From Pseudomonas cedrina subsp. cedrina (GTDB taxonomy: Bacteria > Pseudomonadota > Gammaproteobacteria > Pseudomonadales > Pseudomonadaceae): DNA of 64,000 nt. The notes below the pieces were generated by a model that was given only the letters and a program-made list of their open reading frames with translations, made no database searches and was not told where the DNA came from. Each line of letters opens with the position of its first letter. Within the stretch, counting starts at the first letter, position 1. The stretch is from assembly GCF_001983175.1 (NCBI RefSeq), contig NZ_MNPW01000003.1:62001-126000 (forward strand), read 5' to 3'. Shown piece by piece: positions 1 to 9,095 of the stretch. The translations under genes and the position numbers were made by a program.

Positions 1-974
1 CCATCGGCGCCACGGCGGTGCTGTATGACGGCTCGCCGTTTCATCCAGGCCCCGAGCGACTGATCGACCTGATCGATGCGGAACGCATCAGCGTGTTCGG
101 CACCAGCCCCAAGTTTCTCGCGACCCTGGAAAAAGCCGGGCTGCAGCCGCGCCTGAGCCACGACCTGGGCAGCCTCAAGGGGCTGATCTCAACAGGTTCG
201 CCGCTTTCGCCCCAGAGTTACGATTACGTTTACCGCGAGATCAAGCACGAGTTGTGCCTGTCGTCGATGTCCGGCGGCACCGATATCGTCTCCTGCTTTG
301 TGATCGGCAACCCGGTGTTGCCGGTGCGTCGCGGCGAAATGCAGTGCAAGAGCCTGGCGATGGCGATCGAGGTGTGGGACGACAACGGCCAGCCGCTGGT
401 CGGCGAAAAAGGCGAGCTGGTGTGCACCCGGCATTTCCCGGCCATGCCCATCGGCCTGTGGAACGACCCGGATGGCCAGAAGCTGCGCGCCGCATATTTC
501 AGCCAGTTTCCCGGCGTCTGGGCCCAGGGCGACTATGCCGAACAACGCCCGAATGGCAGCCTGCTGATCCACGGACGCTCCGACGCCGTGCTCAACCCCG
601 GCGGCGTGCGCATTGGTACCGCAGAGATCTATCGCCAGGTGGAAAAGCTGCCGCAGGTGCTGGAGAGCCTGGCCATCGGCCAGCGCTGGCAGGACGACGT
701 GCGCGTGGTGCTGTTCGTGCGCCTCGATGACGGCGTGGAACTGGACGAAGCGCTGCAGCAGCAGATTCGCCAGGTCATCCGCGCCAACACTACGCCGCGC
801 CATGTGCCGGCCAGGATCCTGGCGGTCAGCGATATCCCCCGCACCATCAGCGGCAAGATCGTTGAATTGGCGGTGCGCAATGTGGTGCACGGCGAACCGG
901 TGAAGAACACCGATGCCCTGGCCAACCCCCAGGCCCTGGAGCAGTTTCGCGACCGCGCGGAGCTGGCTGAATAA
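1..974 (+). CDS. Acetoacetyl-CoA synthetase, C-terminal part
   Basis: This is the C-terminal 323 or so residues of an acyl-adenylate-forming ligase; the reading frame is open from base 3 and the start lies before the window. Visible features are the T/S-G-S loop (STGSPLSP), the SGGTD segment, the hinge/ATP-binding stretch [36 protein letters not shown], and the C-terminal catalytic lysine context [22 protein letters not shown]. The long C-terminus and the INPGGVR-type motif match acetoacetate-CoA ligases (AacS), which make acetoacetyl-CoA from acetoacetate, ATP and CoA, better than acetyl-CoA synthetase. Two inverted repeats follow the stop. The family call is firm; the substrate is inferred from overall similarity. 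Confidence 0.85.
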   Translation, partial: IGATAVLYDGSPFHPGPERLIDLIDAERISVFGTSPKFLATLEKAGLQPRLSHDLGSLKGLISTGSPLSPQSYDYVYREIKHELCLSSMSGGTDIVSCFVIGNPVLPVRRGEMQCKSLAMAIEVWDDNGQPLVGEKGELVCTRHFPAMPIGLWNDPDGQKLRAAYFSQFPGVWAQGDYAEQRPNGSLLIHGRSDAVLNPGGVRIGTAEIYRQVEKLPQVLESLAIGQRWQDDVRVVLFVRLDDGVELDEALQQQIRQVIRANTTPRHVPARILAVSDIPRTISGKIVELAVRNVVHGEPVKNTDALANPQALEQFRDRAELAE

Positions 975-1012
975 TGAAAGGTTTCAGCGCCGACGTACGG
1001 AGGTGAAGAAAA

Positions 1013-1075
1013 ACCCCCAAGGCATGCTATTTTTTGGGGGTAGTCACCCATTCCCGGCTCACGAGCTAATGGGTG
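1013..1075. terminator. Two tandem hairpins after the acetoacetyl-CoA synthetase gene
   Basis: An 8-bp stem (ACCCCCAA, 1013-1020, pairing with TTGGGGGT, 1034-1041) is followed at once by a second 8-bp stem (CACCCATT, 1045-1052, with AATGGGTG, 1068-1075). The first has a T run inside its loop rather than after it, so it is not a textbook Rho-independent terminator. The position after a stop codon and before the next gene suggests transcription termination or mRNA 3'-end protection. Confidence 0.4.
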
Positions 1076-1112
1076 TTGTCATCTTTCAAAGCGTTACGCT
1101 CAGGGCTTTTTC

Positions 1113-3608
1113 ATGAATGGAACATCCACCGGCAGCGAAACCGCCGCATTGATTGCGCGGTTGGACTGGGCGCAAAGCCCCCTCGGTGAGGCCAATGAAT
1201 GGCCGCAAAGCCTGCGCACCGCAGTGGACATCGTCGTGCATTCGCCGATGCCGATGCTGCTGCTGTGGGGCAAGCAGCTCACGCAACTCTACAACGACGG
1301 CTTCGCCCTGCTCGCCGGCAACAAACACCCCGAAGCGATGGGGCAGCCGACGCACCAGACCTGGCCGGAGCTGGAGAGCTTTACCGCGCCGATCTACGAC
1401 GCCGTGTTCAGCGGCCAGGCGCGCACCTTCAGCGAGCAGCGTTTCGTGCTGCAACGCCATAACCGCGACACCGAAATCTGGCTGGACCTGACCTACAGCC
1501 CGATCCGCGACGAAAGCGCCAACGTGGCCGGTATCCTGGTTACCGCCATCGAAACCAACGAGCGCCGCAAGGCCCAGCACAACACCGAACAACGCCTGCA
1601 GCTCGCACTGGCGGCCACCGACGCGGTGGGCACCTGGGATTGGGATATCGGCGAAGACCGCTTCATCGCCGACGCGCACTTCGCCTACCTGCATGGCGTG
1701 GACCCCAGCGACGCGGGCCGCCTGCCGATCAGCGACTACCTGCAAGGCGTGCACCCCGAAGACCGTGGCATGGTGGCGCGCAGCATCAAGCATTGCATTA
1801 CCTTCGGCACCGAATACGCCGAGGAATACCGGCTCTTGCAGGCCGACGGCCAAGTGCGCTGGGTATTTGCCCGGGGCCGCTGCTACAAGGATCATCAGGG
1901 CCGCCCCGCGCGGTTCCTCGGTGCCGCGCTGGACCTTACCGAGCGCAAGAACACCGAGCAGGCCCTGCGCCAAAGCCAGACCGAACTGCAACTGATCATC
2001 AACGCCATGCCGGTGCTGATCGGCTATGTCGATCATGAGGAACGCTTTCGCCTGAACAACAGCGCCTACCTGGAATGGTACGGCATGACTCCTCAGGAGC
2101 TGTACGGCAGGACCATCCGCGACGTGCTCGGCGAGCAGGTGTACGCCGGCCGTGCCGACAAGATCGCCGCCGCGCTCAAGGGCAAGGCCTGCAGCTTCAT
2201 GACCGTCACACCGCACCGCGACGGCCGGCCGCGCCATGCCTTGATGAAGTACCTGCCGCGCTTCAGCAATGACGGCTCGGTGAACGGGTTCTACATTTTT
2301 GTGATCGATGAAACCGAACGCAAACTCACCGAAGAAGCCCTGCGCCACCTCAACGAAAATCTCGAAGAGCGCGTGGCACAGCGCACCCAGGCACTGGCCG
2401 AGGCCAACCAGCGCCTGCAGAACGAGATGTACGAGCGCGAGCGCGCCGAAGACGCCCTGCGCCATGCGCAGAAGATGGAGGCCGTGGGCCAGCTCACCGG
2501 CGGCATCGCCCATGACTTCAACAATATGCTCACCGGCATCATCGGCAGCCTCGACCTGATGCAGCGCTATATCGCCGCCGGGCGCAGCGAAGAGATCGGC
2601 CGCTTTACCGATACCGCCGTGTCTTCGGCCCGCCGTGCCGCCGCCCTCACCCACCGGCTGCTGGCCTTCTCGCGGCGTCAATCGCTGGATCTTCGCCCGC
2701 TGGACCCGAACCAGTTGGTGGCGTCCCTGGAAGAGTTGTTCCGCCGCACCAAGGGCGCGCACATCGACCTCAAGGTGCGACTGGGGCGCGATATCTGGCC
2801 GGTCAACACCGACGCCAGCCAGCTGGAAAACGCCTTGCTCAACCTGGTGATCAACGCCCGCGACGCCATGCCCGACGGCGGTGAACTCCTGATCGAGACC
2901 GCCAACAGCTACCTGGACGGTAGCGACATCACCACCCTTGAACCGGTCAAGGCCGGCGACTACGTGATGCTTGGCGTATGCGACAACGGCACCGGCATGG
3001 CGCCGAAGATCCTGGCCAAGGCGTTCGATCCGTTTTTCACCACCAAGCCCATCGGCCAGGGCACCGGCCTGGGGCTGTCGATGATCTACGGGTTTGCCCA
3101 GCAGTCCGGCGGCCACGTGACCATCCAGAGCGAGCCGGGCCAGGGTACGTGCGTGCGCCTGTACCTGCCGCGCCTGTTCGGTACGTCGCTGGAAAACAAC
3201 CTGCCCGCCCACTTGAGCGAGGCGCCGCTGGCCCTGGCCGGTGAGGCGGTGGTGGTGGTCGAGGACGATCCGGCGGTGCGCATGCTGGTGGTCAATGTGC
3301 TCGATGAACTGGGCTACACCGCGCACCAGGCGGCGGACGCACGGGCCGCGTTGCCGCTGCTGGAGTCGGACCTGCGCGTGGACCTGCTGGTGACTGACGT
3401 CGGCCTGCCGGGTATGAACGGCAGGCAGTTGGCGGAAATTGCGCGCCAGCACAGGCCAGGCCTCAAGGTGCTGTTCATGACCGGCTACGCTGAAAAAGCC
3501 GCCGAGCGTCAGGGTTTCCTCGAAGAAGGCATGGACATGGTCGCCAAGCCGTTTTCCATCGATCTGCTGGCCACGAAAATTCGCGGCATGATCGGCGGGG
3601 CGCAATGA
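1113..3608 (+). CDS. Hybrid sensor histidine kinase/response regulator with PAS domains
   Basis: An 831-residue soluble hybrid kinase with no predicted membrane segment. In order: an N-terminal PAS-like sensor (about residues 10-145), a PAS_3-type domain (about 150-280, ending with the PAC-like [15 protein letters not shown]), a third PAS (about 290-405), a coiled coil (about 405-460), a HisKA H-box with His467 ([11 protein letters not shown]), an HATPase domain (N-box [15 protein letters not shown] boxes DNGTGMAP and GQGTGLGLS) and a C-terminal receiver with phospho-acceptor Asp762 ([11 protein letters not shown]). The signal is unknown. The N-terminal sensor closely resembles that of the kinase at 28213-29925. 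No output regulator lies beside it; its stop overlaps an ATG (3605-3608) in the frame of the following parvulin gene. Confidence 0.9.
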   Translation: MNGTSTGSETAALIARLDWAQSPLGEANEWPQSLRTAVDIVVHSPMPMLLLWGKQLTQLYNDGFALLAGNKHPEAMGQPTHQTWPELESFTAPIYDAVFSGQARTFSEQRFVLQRHNRDTEIWLDLTYSPIRDESANVAGILVTAIETNERRKAQHNTEQRLQLALAATDAVGTWDWDIGEDRFIADAHFAYLHGVDPSDAGRLPISDYLQGVHPEDRGMVARSIKHCITFGTEYAEEYRLLQADGQVRWVFARGRCYKDHQGRPARFLGAALDLTERKNTEQALRQSQTELQLIINAMPVLIGYVDHEERFRLNNSAYLEWYGMTPQELYGRTIRDVLGEQVYAGRADKIAAALKGKACSFMTVTPHRDGRPRHALMKYLPRFSNDGSVNGFYIFVIDETERKLTEEALRHLNENLEERVAQRTQALAEANQRLQNEMYERERAEDALRHAQKMEAVGQLTGGIAHDFNNMLTGIIGSLDLMQRYIAAGRSEEIGRFTDTAVSSARRAAALTHRLLAFSRRQSLDLRPLDPNQLVASLEELFRRTKGAHIDLKVRLGRDIWPVNTDASQLENALLNLVINARDAMPDGGELLIETANSYLDGSDITTLEPVKAGDYVMLGVCDNGTGMAPKILAKAFDPFFTTKPIGQGTGLGLSMIYGFAQQSGGHVTIQSEPGQGTCVRLYLPRLFGTSLENNLPAHLSEAPLALAGEAVVVVEDDPAVRMLVVNVLDELGYTAHQAADARAALPLLESDLRVDLLVTDVGLPGMNGRQLAEIARQHRPGLKVLFMTGYAEKAAERQGFLEEGMDMVAKPFSIDLLATKIRGMIGGAQ

Positions 3609-3652
3609 GTTCAGGCATAATCGCGCGCCGTCGCCCACCCGGTAGAGATTTT

Positions 3653-3928
3653 ATGAAAGCCCAAGCCCGTCATATCCTGGTGAAAACCAGCGAAGAAGCC
3701 GAACAACTCAAGCAGCGCATCGCCAAGGGCGAAGCGTTTGATGTACTGGCCAAGAAGTTCTCCACCTGCCCTTCGGGCAAGCGTGGCGGTGACTTGGGTG
3801 AAGTGCGGCCTGGGCAGATGGTGGGGGCGATTGATGCGGTGATTTTCAAGAAGCCGGTGAAGGTGGTGCATGGGCCGATCAAAAGCAAGTTCGGGTATCA
3901 CCTGGTGCAGGTGTTTTACCGCGATTGA
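3653..3928 (+). CDS. ppiC: Parvulin-type peptidyl-prolyl cis-trans isomerase (PpiC)
   Basis: A 91-residue single-domain parvulin that catalyses cis-trans isomerisation of peptidyl-proline bonds. It aligns along its whole length with E. coli PpiC: ARHILVKTSEEA at the N-terminus, FDVLAKKFSTCPSGKRGGDLGEVRPGQMV in the middle and IKSKFGYHLVQVFYRD at the end. There is no signal peptide, so it should be cytoplasmic. The same frame has an earlier ATG at 3605 that overlaps the kinase stop; I prefer 3653 because translation from there gives the family's usual length and N-terminus. A long inverted repeat begins 13 bp after the stop. Confidence 0.93.
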   Translation: MKAQARHILVKTSEEAEQLKQRIAKGEAFDVLAKKFSTCPSGKRGGDLGEVRPGQMVGAIDAVIFKKPVKVVHGPIKSKFGYHLVQVFYRD

Positions 3929-3941
3929 GGGATTGGCTGCG

Positions 3942-4050
3942 TGATCGTTCCCACGCTCTGCGTGGGAATGCCTCACCGGACGCTCTGCGTCCGCTTTTGG
4001 GACGCGGAGCGTCCCTGCCTGCATTCCCACGCAGAGCATGGGAACGATCA
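3942..4050. repeat. Intergenic inverted-repeat element, family A copy 1
   Basis: A 109-bp element whose ends are 30-bp inverted copies with one mismatch (3942-3971 and 4021-4050; core GATCGTTCCCACGC). The inside holds further short palindromes built on GGACGC..GCGTCC. Related copies occur at 7120-7225 and 41147-41255. Such GTTCCCACGC elements are common between genes in P. fluorescens-group genomes. Immediately after it (4053-4075) lies a half copy of the family-B repeat (core TGTGGGAGCTGGCTTGCCTG). Confidence 0.85.
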
Positions 4051-4093
4051 ACTGTGGGAGCTGGCTTGCCTGCGAACCGCCGCAGGCGGCCAT

Positions 4094-4999
4094 TCACCTG
4101 GGAATCAAGGCCCCCGGCAGCTGAATCACCCGACTGGCCAACCGATGCCCGGCCAAAGCAGCCTCTTGCGGTGAACCGCCTTTAAGCCGACCGGCCAAAT
4201 ACGCCGCACTGAACGAATCCCCCGCCGCCGTCGTATCCACCACCTTCTCCACCTTCAGCGCCGGCACCGCAAAGCGCTCGCCCCTGCAACGGATCAGACA
4301 CGCATCCGCCCCGCGTTTGAGCACGACCTCTTCAATGCCTGGATACGCCGCAAACACCTGCTCACTGTCGGCATAGCCAAACAACGCACGCTCGTCATCT
4401 TCGGTGAGCAAGGCGATATCCACCTCGTCCAACACTGAGCGATAAGCCAAGCGCGCCGCCTCGACATCGGCCCACAGGCGCGGCCGGTAATTATTGTCGA
4501 AAGCCACCTTGCCACCACGCCTGCGGGTTTCGATCAGCGCCTGCAGCAAACGCTCGCGGCCGACTTCACCCAGCACGGCCAGGGTGATCCCGCTCAAATA
4601 CACCATGTCATAGTTCGGCAAGGCCGCCAGGATCGGTTCGGCCGCCAGCGTGGTGAAACACTCACGCACGGCGGCCTCGTTGCGCCAGTAAAGGAATTTT
4701 CGCTCGCCCTTGGCATCCGTCTGGATGCAGTACAACCCGGGTAAACGGCCAGGCAGGCGCTGGACCCTTGACAGGCCCAGGCCTTCTTGCGCCCAGTGTT
4801 TGCACATGGCATCGCTGAAGCTGTCGTCGCCCAGGGCGGTGACGTAGTCGACGCTGCCGTTATCGCCCAGCTCGCGGCGCAGGTACACCGCCGCGTTCAA
4901 GGTGTCGCCGCCGAAACTCTGGTGCAGGCTGCCGTCGGCGCGGTGTTGCAGTTCGATCATGCATTCGCCGATGAGGGCGATGTGGGGCTTTGGGTTCAT
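4094..4999 (-). CDS. kdgK: 2-dehydro-3-deoxygluconokinase (PfkB family sugar kinase)
   Basis: A 301-residue ribokinase/PfkB kinase. It shows the N-terminal substrate-binding GGDTLNAAVYLRR segment (about 30-42) and the C-terminal PfkB signature DTTAAGDSFSAAYLAGRL with catalytic base Asp261. The stretch YWRNEAAVRE resembles KDG kinases, which phosphorylate 2-keto-3-deoxy-D-gluconate to KDPG for the Entner-Doudoroff pathway. It is the last gene of a minus-strand cluster whose preceding gene is a PLP dehydratase able in principle to make KDG from D-glucosaminate; a REPIN (5031-5104) separates the two. The kinase family is certain; KDG as substrate is likely from sequence and context. Confidence 0.85.
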   Translation of the reverse strand: MNPKPHIALIGECMIELQHRADGSLHQSFGGDTLNAAVYLRRELGDNGSVDYVTALGDDSFSDAMCKHWAQEGLGLSRVQRLPGRLPGLYCIQTDAKGERKFLYWRNEAAVRECFTTLAAEPILAALPNYDMVYLSGITLAVLGEVGRERLLQALIETRRRGGKVAFDNNYRPRLWADVEAARLAYRSVLDEVDIALLTEDDERALFGYADSEQVFAAYPGIEEVVLKRGADACLIRCRGERFAVPALKVEKVVDTTAAGDSFSAAYLAGRLKGGSPQEAALAGHRLASRVIQLPGALIPR

Positions 5000-5030
5000 G
5001 CCTTGGGTCTCTCGGTGTGCTGGAAGGCCT

Positions 5031-5104
5031 CATCGCAGGCAAGCCAGCTCCCACATTCAGACTTGTGAATGCATTCAAATGTGGGAGCTGGCTTGCCTGC
5101 GATG
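5031..5104. repeat. REPIN of the TGTGGGAGC family (family B)
   Basis: Two near-perfect inverted copies of a 27-bp unit (5031-5057 and 5078-5104; core TGTGGGAGCTGGCTTGCCTG) flank a 20-bp spacer. This paired inverted REP arrangement is the REPIN structure described in P. fluorescens. It sits between the dehydratase and kdgK within one gene cluster, where it could affect the relative message level of kdgK. Confidence 0.85.
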
Positions 5105-5117
5105 GCAGCGACTCGGT

Positions 5118-6326
5118 TCAGAAGCAGGTACGCAAACTCTCAACCACCTGCATCTGCTCATCCACCAAACAACCCACCTGCCACTTGTCAAAGGTCAGGC
5201 AAGGGTGCGAAGTGCCGAACGAAATAATGTCGCCAATGCGCAGCTCAACCCCTGGCGCCACGCTCATGAATGCATGCTGGTCCATCACCGCCGTCACCTT
5301 GCACGCGCCCACATCATCGCCTTGCGCCGGCAGAACTCCGGCCCTGTAGCGTTTGAGCGGCACCGGCAAACCGGCGTCGTACGCGACGTCGCGCTTGCCC
5401 AGGGCGATCACCGCAAAGCCAGGCTCAGGCAGCGATTGCACATGAGCCCAGACTTCCAGGGCCGGGCGCAGGCCTTCGCTGAGATCGCTGCGACGCTCGA
5501 GTACGCAGCATTGCGCCTCTTTGTAGATACCGTGGTCGTGGGCCACGTAGCTGCCCGGGCGCAGCACGCTGAGGAAGCGGCCGGCGGCGTTTTGCGCCTC
5601 GAACGATTCGGCGATCAGGTCATACCAGGCCGAGCCCGAGGCGGTGACGATGGGCTTGGGCAAGTCGAAAGAACCATTGTTCTGCAGGTCCACCGCCAGG
5701 CGCACCAGGCTGGCGGCGAAGTCGCGGATGCCGCTGATGGCGTGCTCGCCATGGATTACACCTTCATAGCCTTCGATACCGGTCAGGGCCAAGGCGGGTT
5801 GGGCCTTGATCGCCTTGGCCAGGTCACGCACCTGCTGCTCGCTGCGGCAGCCGCAACGGCCGCCGACCACGCCGTATTCGATCATCACGTTCAGGCGCAG
5901 GCCACGGGCCGCGAAGAACAGGCCCAGGTCGGCGACGTTGTCCGGGTGGTCGACCATGCAGTGGAAGTCGAAATCCTGGTCGGCCAGCAGGTCAGCGATC
6001 AACGCCATGTTCGGCGCGCCCACCAGCTGGTTGGCCATCAACACGCGACGGACACCGCCAGCATAGGCGGCTCGGGTCTGCACCGCGTTGGCCAGGGTAA
6101 TGCCCCAGGCGCCCGCGGCGATCTGGCGCTGGAACAGTCCCGGCATCATGCTGGTCTTGCCATGGGGCGCCAGCTGCGCGCCGCTCTTGCTGACAAAGTC
6201 CTGCATCCAGCGGATGTTGTGCTCCAGGGCATCACGGTGCAGCACCAGGGCAGGCAGGCTGACGTCGCGGACCAGGTGGGCACCGACGGCGGCGGCGCCC
6301 TTTTCAACGGCGTTGATGGCAGACAT
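5118..6326 (-). CDS. PLP-dependent dehydratase/deaminase of the D-serine dehydratase-D-threonine aldolase family; candidate D-glucosaminate dehydratase
   Basis: A 402-residue fold-type III PLP enzyme with an N-terminal alanine-racemase-like barrel and a C-terminal beta domain. The PLP lysine is expected at Lys57 (APHGKTS). The C-terminal metal-binding pair reads H374-P-C376 (GTSHPCLTFDKW), the HxC arrangement of D-serine dehydratases rather than the HxD of D-threonine aldolase. A good Shine-Dalgarno (AGGAG) precedes the ATG. Neighbours are an IclR regulator, RidA and a polar amino-acid ABC transporter upstream, and KDG kinase downstream. An amino-acid dehydratase next to KDG kinase fits D-glucosaminate dehydratase (EC 4.3.1.9), a PLP enzyme known from P. 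fluorescens that yields KDG and ammonia. D-serine or another D-hydroxy amino acid remains possible. Confidence 0.8.
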   Translation of the reverse strand: MSAINAVEKGAAAVGAHLVRDVSLPALVLHRDALEHNIRWMQDFVSKSGAQLAPHGKTSMMPGLFQRQIAAGAWGITLANAVQTRAAYAGGVRRVLMANQLVGAPNMALIADLLADQDFDFHCMVDHPDNVADLGLFFAARGLRLNVMIEYGVVGGRCGCRSEQQVRDLAKAIKAQPALALTGIEGYEGVIHGEHAISGIRDFAASLVRLAVDLQNNGSFDLPKPIVTASGSAWYDLIAESFEAQNAAGRFLSVLRPGSYVAHDHGIYKEAQCCVLERRSDLSEGLRPALEVWAHVQSLPEPGFAVIALGKRDVAYDAGLPVPLKRYRAGVLPAQGDDVGACKVTAVMDQHAFMSVAPGVELRIGDIISFGTSHPCLTFDKWQVGCLVDEQMQVVESLRTCF

Positions 6327-6334
6327 GGAAACTC

Positions 6335-7099
6335 CTATTCGTTGATGCGCCGGGCCAGGTTATTGGCGCTGTCGATCAACACCCGGCGATAGCTGCTGTA
6401 GTTTTTGAGCGCATCGGCCCGTGGGGCGACGATGCACAGGGTCGCAATGCTGATGCCTTGCGCGTCCCGCACCGGGGCGGCAAAGCAGTGGGTAAAGGTG
6501 TCGGCCACGCTGTCGAAGGAAAAGAAGCCATCGAGGCTGGCCTGACGGATTTGCGCCAGGAAGGTGTCCAGCGCCAGGCGCTGGCCGTCCGGCAGGATAA
6601 AGTCATCGGGGTCGATCAGGTCGACGATCTGCTCGTCGCTCAAGTGCCCCAGCAACAGGCGCCCGGAAGCGGTCCAGGGGATCGGCGCGTTTTCGCCGAT
6701 GTCCGAAGAAATGCGGAAATGCCGCTCGCCTTCGCGCATCAGCGCCACCGTGTATTTGCGCCCGTTGAGCAGGCACATCTGCGCGGTTTCGTGGGTCTGG
6801 CTGACGATCTCCTGCAAAGCGTGGTCGGCTTCGCGGGTCAGGTCGAAATGACGCAGGTGCGCCTGGCCGAGAAAGTACAGCTGGCGACCGAGGTAGACGT
6901 GACCGTCCTTGCCCACCGTTTCCAGGATGCGGCGTTCGAGCAGCGACGCGACCAGTTCGTAGACCGTGGATTTGGGGCTGCCGATGCCGCTGGCAATATC
7001 ATTCGGGCGCAGGGGCTGGCCGATCTCCTTGAGAAAATCGAGGATATCGAATGCACGGTCCAGGCCTTTGGCACGGCGTTTGATGGTGTCTTCGGTCAT
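6335..7099 (-). CDS. IclR-family transcriptional regulator
   Basis: A 254-residue regulator with an N-terminal winged helix (about residues 8-70: GLDRAFDILDFLKEIGQPLRPNDIASGIGSPKSTVYELVASLLERRILE) and a C-terminal IclR effector domain (LGRQLYFLGQAHL ... SGRLLLGHLSDEQ ... GFFSFDSVADTFTHCFAAPVRDAQG). I start it at the ATG at 7099 (MTEDTIKRRAKG); the open frame runs further upstream only because it crosses an intergenic repeat. It ends 8 bp before the dehydratase gene and is probably the local regulator of the cluster, with the catabolised acid or a derivative as effector. A palindrome before the transporter operon (10684-10699) is a candidate operator. Confidence 0.9.
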   Translation of the reverse strand: MTEDTIKRRAKGLDRAFDILDFLKEIGQPLRPNDIASGIGSPKSTVYELVASLLERRILETVGKDGHVYLGRQLYFLGQAHLRHFDLTREADHALQEIVSQTHETAQMCLLNGRKYTVALMREGERHFRISSDIGENAPIPWTASGRLLLGHLSDEQIVDLIDPDDFILPDGQRLALDTFLAQIRQASLDGFFSFDSVADTFTHCFAAPVRDAQGISIATLCIVAPRADALKNYSSYRRVLIDSANNLARRINE

Positions 7100-7119
7100 G
7101 GCAATCGTCGGTCCTGTTA

Positions 7120-7225
7120 GATCGTTCCCACGCTCTGCGTGGGAATGCATACGGTGACGCTCTGCGTCACAACAGCGGACGCAGAGCGTCCAGGCGGCGT
7201 TCCCACGCGGAGCGTGGGAACGATC
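7120..7225. repeat. Intergenic inverted-repeat element, family A copy 2
   Basis: A 106-bp element with inverted ends (GATCGTTCCCACGC ... GCGTGGGAACGATC) and the internal GACGC/GCGTC palindromes of the copy at 3942-4050. It lies between ridA and the iclR-type gene and creates a false N-terminal extension of the latter's reading frame. Confidence 0.85.
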
Positions 7226-7237
7226 GATTTGGGGCAT

Positions 7238-7627
7238 TTAGCCTTTTTTCTTGTAGGCCACGCAATCGATCTCCACCTTGCAATCGACCATCATGTTGGC
7301 CTGCACACAGGCGCGCGCCGGGGCGTGTTCCGGAGTGAAGTATTCGCCGAATACTTTGTTGAAACTCCAGAAGTCCCGCGGGTCTTCCAACCATACGCCA
7401 ACGCGCACCACGTCCTTGAGCTCGTAGCCGGCCTCTTCAAGGATCGCCACCACGTTGCGCATGGTCTGGCGGGTTTGCTCGATGATCCCGCCGGTGATGA
7501 TTTCGCCGTCCACCGCAGGCACTTGGCCTGAGACGTACAACCAACCGTCCGCTTCCACCGCACGGGCAAAAGGACGTGGCTGGCCACCGCCGGCTGTACT
7601 GCCGGCACCGTAACGCGTAATGCTCAT
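7238..7627 (-). CDS. RidA family enamine/imine deaminase
   Basis: A 129-residue Rid/YjgF protein. Family members hydrolyse reactive 2-aminoacrylate-type enamines/imines released by PLP enzymes. Arg105 within HAPARACVQAN is the carboxylate-binding arginine that marks active RidA proteins, and VSGQVPAVDGEIITGG and TRQTMRNVVAILEEAGYELKDVVR are family motifs. It lies 15 bp downstream of the ABC ATPase gene and upstream of the regulator and PLP dehydratase. Its genomic pairing with a dehydratase that must pass through an enamine intermediate makes its likely role here release of ammonia from that intermediate. Confidence 0.9.
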   Translation of the reverse strand: MSITRYGAGSTAGGGQPRPFARAVEADGWLYVSGQVPAVDGEIITGGIIEQTRQTMRNVVAILEEAGYELKDVVRVGVWLEDPRDFWSFNKVFGEYFTPEHAPARACVQANMMVDCKVEIDCVAYKKKG

Positions 7628-7642
7628 ACAATAGCTCCTTAA

Positions 7643-8425
7643 TTAAAAACGAATGTTCTTGAGAAATTCCGCCAGCCGCGGCGACTGCGGGCGTTCGAAA
7701 ATAGCCTTGGCGCTGCCCTGCTCTTCAATGCGGCCCTGGTTCATGAACACGATCTGGTCCGACACTTCATAGGCAAAGCGCATTTCATGGGTGACCAGCA
7801 ACATGGTCATGCCCTCTTCCGCCAGGCCTTTGATCACGCTGAGGACTTCGCCCACCAACTCCGGATCCAGGGCTGAGGTGACTTCATCGAACAGCATCAG
7901 GCTGGGGTTCATGGCAATGGCGCGGGCAATCGCCACGCGCTGTTGCTGGCCGCCGGACAGTTGACCGGGGAAGTGATTGCGGCGCTCTAAAAGTCCTACA
8001 CGATCGAGCCATTTTTCCGCCAATGCCACCGCCTCGTCCTTAGGCACTTTCTTAACTTTCAACAAGCCCAGGGTAACGTTCTGCAATGCCGTCAAATGCG
8101 GGAACAGGTTGAACTGCTGGAACGCCATGCCGGTCATCGCGCGGTGCTGGGAAATCACGCGTTCAGGATGACGCACGCGCTTGCCGGCGATGTCGCTGTA
8201 GCCGATGGACTCGCCGTCCAGGGTGATCTGCCCGCCCTGGAATTCCTCGAGCAGGTTGACGCAGCGCAGCAGCGTGGTCTTGCCCGAGCCGCTGGAGCCG
8301 ATCAAGGTCACCACATTGCCGCGCTGCATGGACAGGTCGACGCCCTTGAGCACTTCGACCTCGCCGTATTGCTTGCGCAGGCCACGGATGTCCAGCAGCG
8401 GTGGGTTGGTTTGAGGTTGGTTCAT
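7643..8425 (-). CDS. Polar amino-acid ABC transporter ATP-binding protein
   Basis: A 260-residue ABC ATPase of the GlnQ/HisP class. Walker A is GSSGSGKTT (about 43-51), the Q-loop lies in FQQFNLFPHLTALQNV, the signature is LSGGQQQRVAIARA, Walker B is LMLFDEVTSALDP and the switch histidine is in LLVTHEM. Its start overlaps the stop of the downstream-coordinate permease by 4 bp (8422-8425, ATGA), so it is translationally coupled. With the two permeases and the binding protein it forms a full importer, predicted to feed the catabolic enzymes of the cluster. Confidence 0.93.
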   Translation of the reverse strand: MNQPQTNPPLLDIRGLRKQYGEVEVLKGVDLSMQRGNVVTLIGSSGSGKTTLLRCVNLLEEFQGGQITLDGESIGYSDIAGKRVRHPERVISQHRAMTGMAFQQFNLFPHLTALQNVTLGLLKVKKVPKDEAVALAEKWLDRVGLLERRNHFPGQLSGGQQQRVAIARAIAMNPSLMLFDEVTSALDPELVGEVLSVIKGLAEEGMTMLLVTHEMRFAYEVSDQIVFMNQGRIEEQGSAKAIFERPQSPRLAEFLKNIRF

Positions 8426-9084
8426 GGCAAGGCCACCCGCTTTTCAATGTAACGCCCGAATAACTCGATGGCGTAGTTGATGACAAAAAACAGAAACCCG
8501 GCAAACAGATAGAACTCCAGGGTCATGAAGGTACGTGCGATCACTTGCTGGGTGCTCAGCAGCAACTCGGCCACGCCGATCACCGAGAGCAAGGTGGACG
8601 CCTTGACAATTTCCGTGGAGGAATTGACCCAGGTCGGCAGGATCTGACGCAGCGCCTGGGGCAACAGCACGTAGCCCAGGGACTGCGCAAATGTCAGGCC
8701 GATCGCCTTGCCCGCTTCCAGTTGCCCACGGGGAATGGCTTGCAGCGCACCGCGCACGATTTCGGCCACGTGGGAGCCGCAAAACAGCGTGAGGCCCACG
8801 GCGCCGGCCTGGAACGCGCTGATCTGCCAACCGAGCGCCGGCAGCATGTAGAAACACGCCAGCACCAGCACAAACACCGGCGTGCCACGGATCAGGTCGA
8901 CATACAACCGGAACGGCGCGCGCATCCAGAACTTGCCGTAGGTCAGCACCAACCCGGCGACGATGCCGATCAGGGTGCCAAAGATAATCGCCAGCGCGGA
9001 GACGTACACGCTGGCTTGAAACCCCGCCCAGAGCGTATCCCGGGCGATCCACAATTCCTGCAGCCAGCTGGGGGATTGGTACAT
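8422..9084 (-). CDS. Polar amino-acid ABC transporter permease (HAAT type)
   Basis: A 220-residue inner-membrane protein with about five hydrophobic segments. The permease EAA-loop region reads GQLEAGKAIGLTFAQSLGYVLLPQALRQILPTWVNS, and the N-terminal region LYVDLIRGTPVFVLVLACF is typical of the His/Glu/Gln/Arg permease family. It is one of two paralogous permeases in the operon. Twelve bases or fewer separate it from the preceding permease, and its stop overlaps the ATPase start. Confidence 0.92.
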   Translation of the reverse strand: MYQSPSWLQELWIARDTLWAGFQASVYVSALAIIFGTLIGIVAGLVLTYGKFWMRAPFRLYVDLIRGTPVFVLVLACFYMLPALGWQISAFQAGAVGLTLFCGSHVAEIVRGALQAIPRGQLEAGKAIGLTFAQSLGYVLLPQALRQILPTWVNSSTEIVKASTLLSVIGVAELLLSTQQVIARTFMTLEFYLFAGFLFFVINYAIELFGRYIEKRVALP

Positions 9085-9095
9085 GCAAGCCGCTC

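Noticed and set aside
1086..3638. 850-residue minus-strand ORF opposite the first hybrid kinase
   Set aside because: It is the antisense shadow of a GC-rich gene; the plus-strand frame has complete kinase domains and the shadow has none.
7100..7237. N-terminal extension of the IclR-type regulator
   Set aside because: The frame stays open only because it crosses the family-A repeat; its residues are repeat-derived, and the ATG at 7099 gives the normal IclR start.
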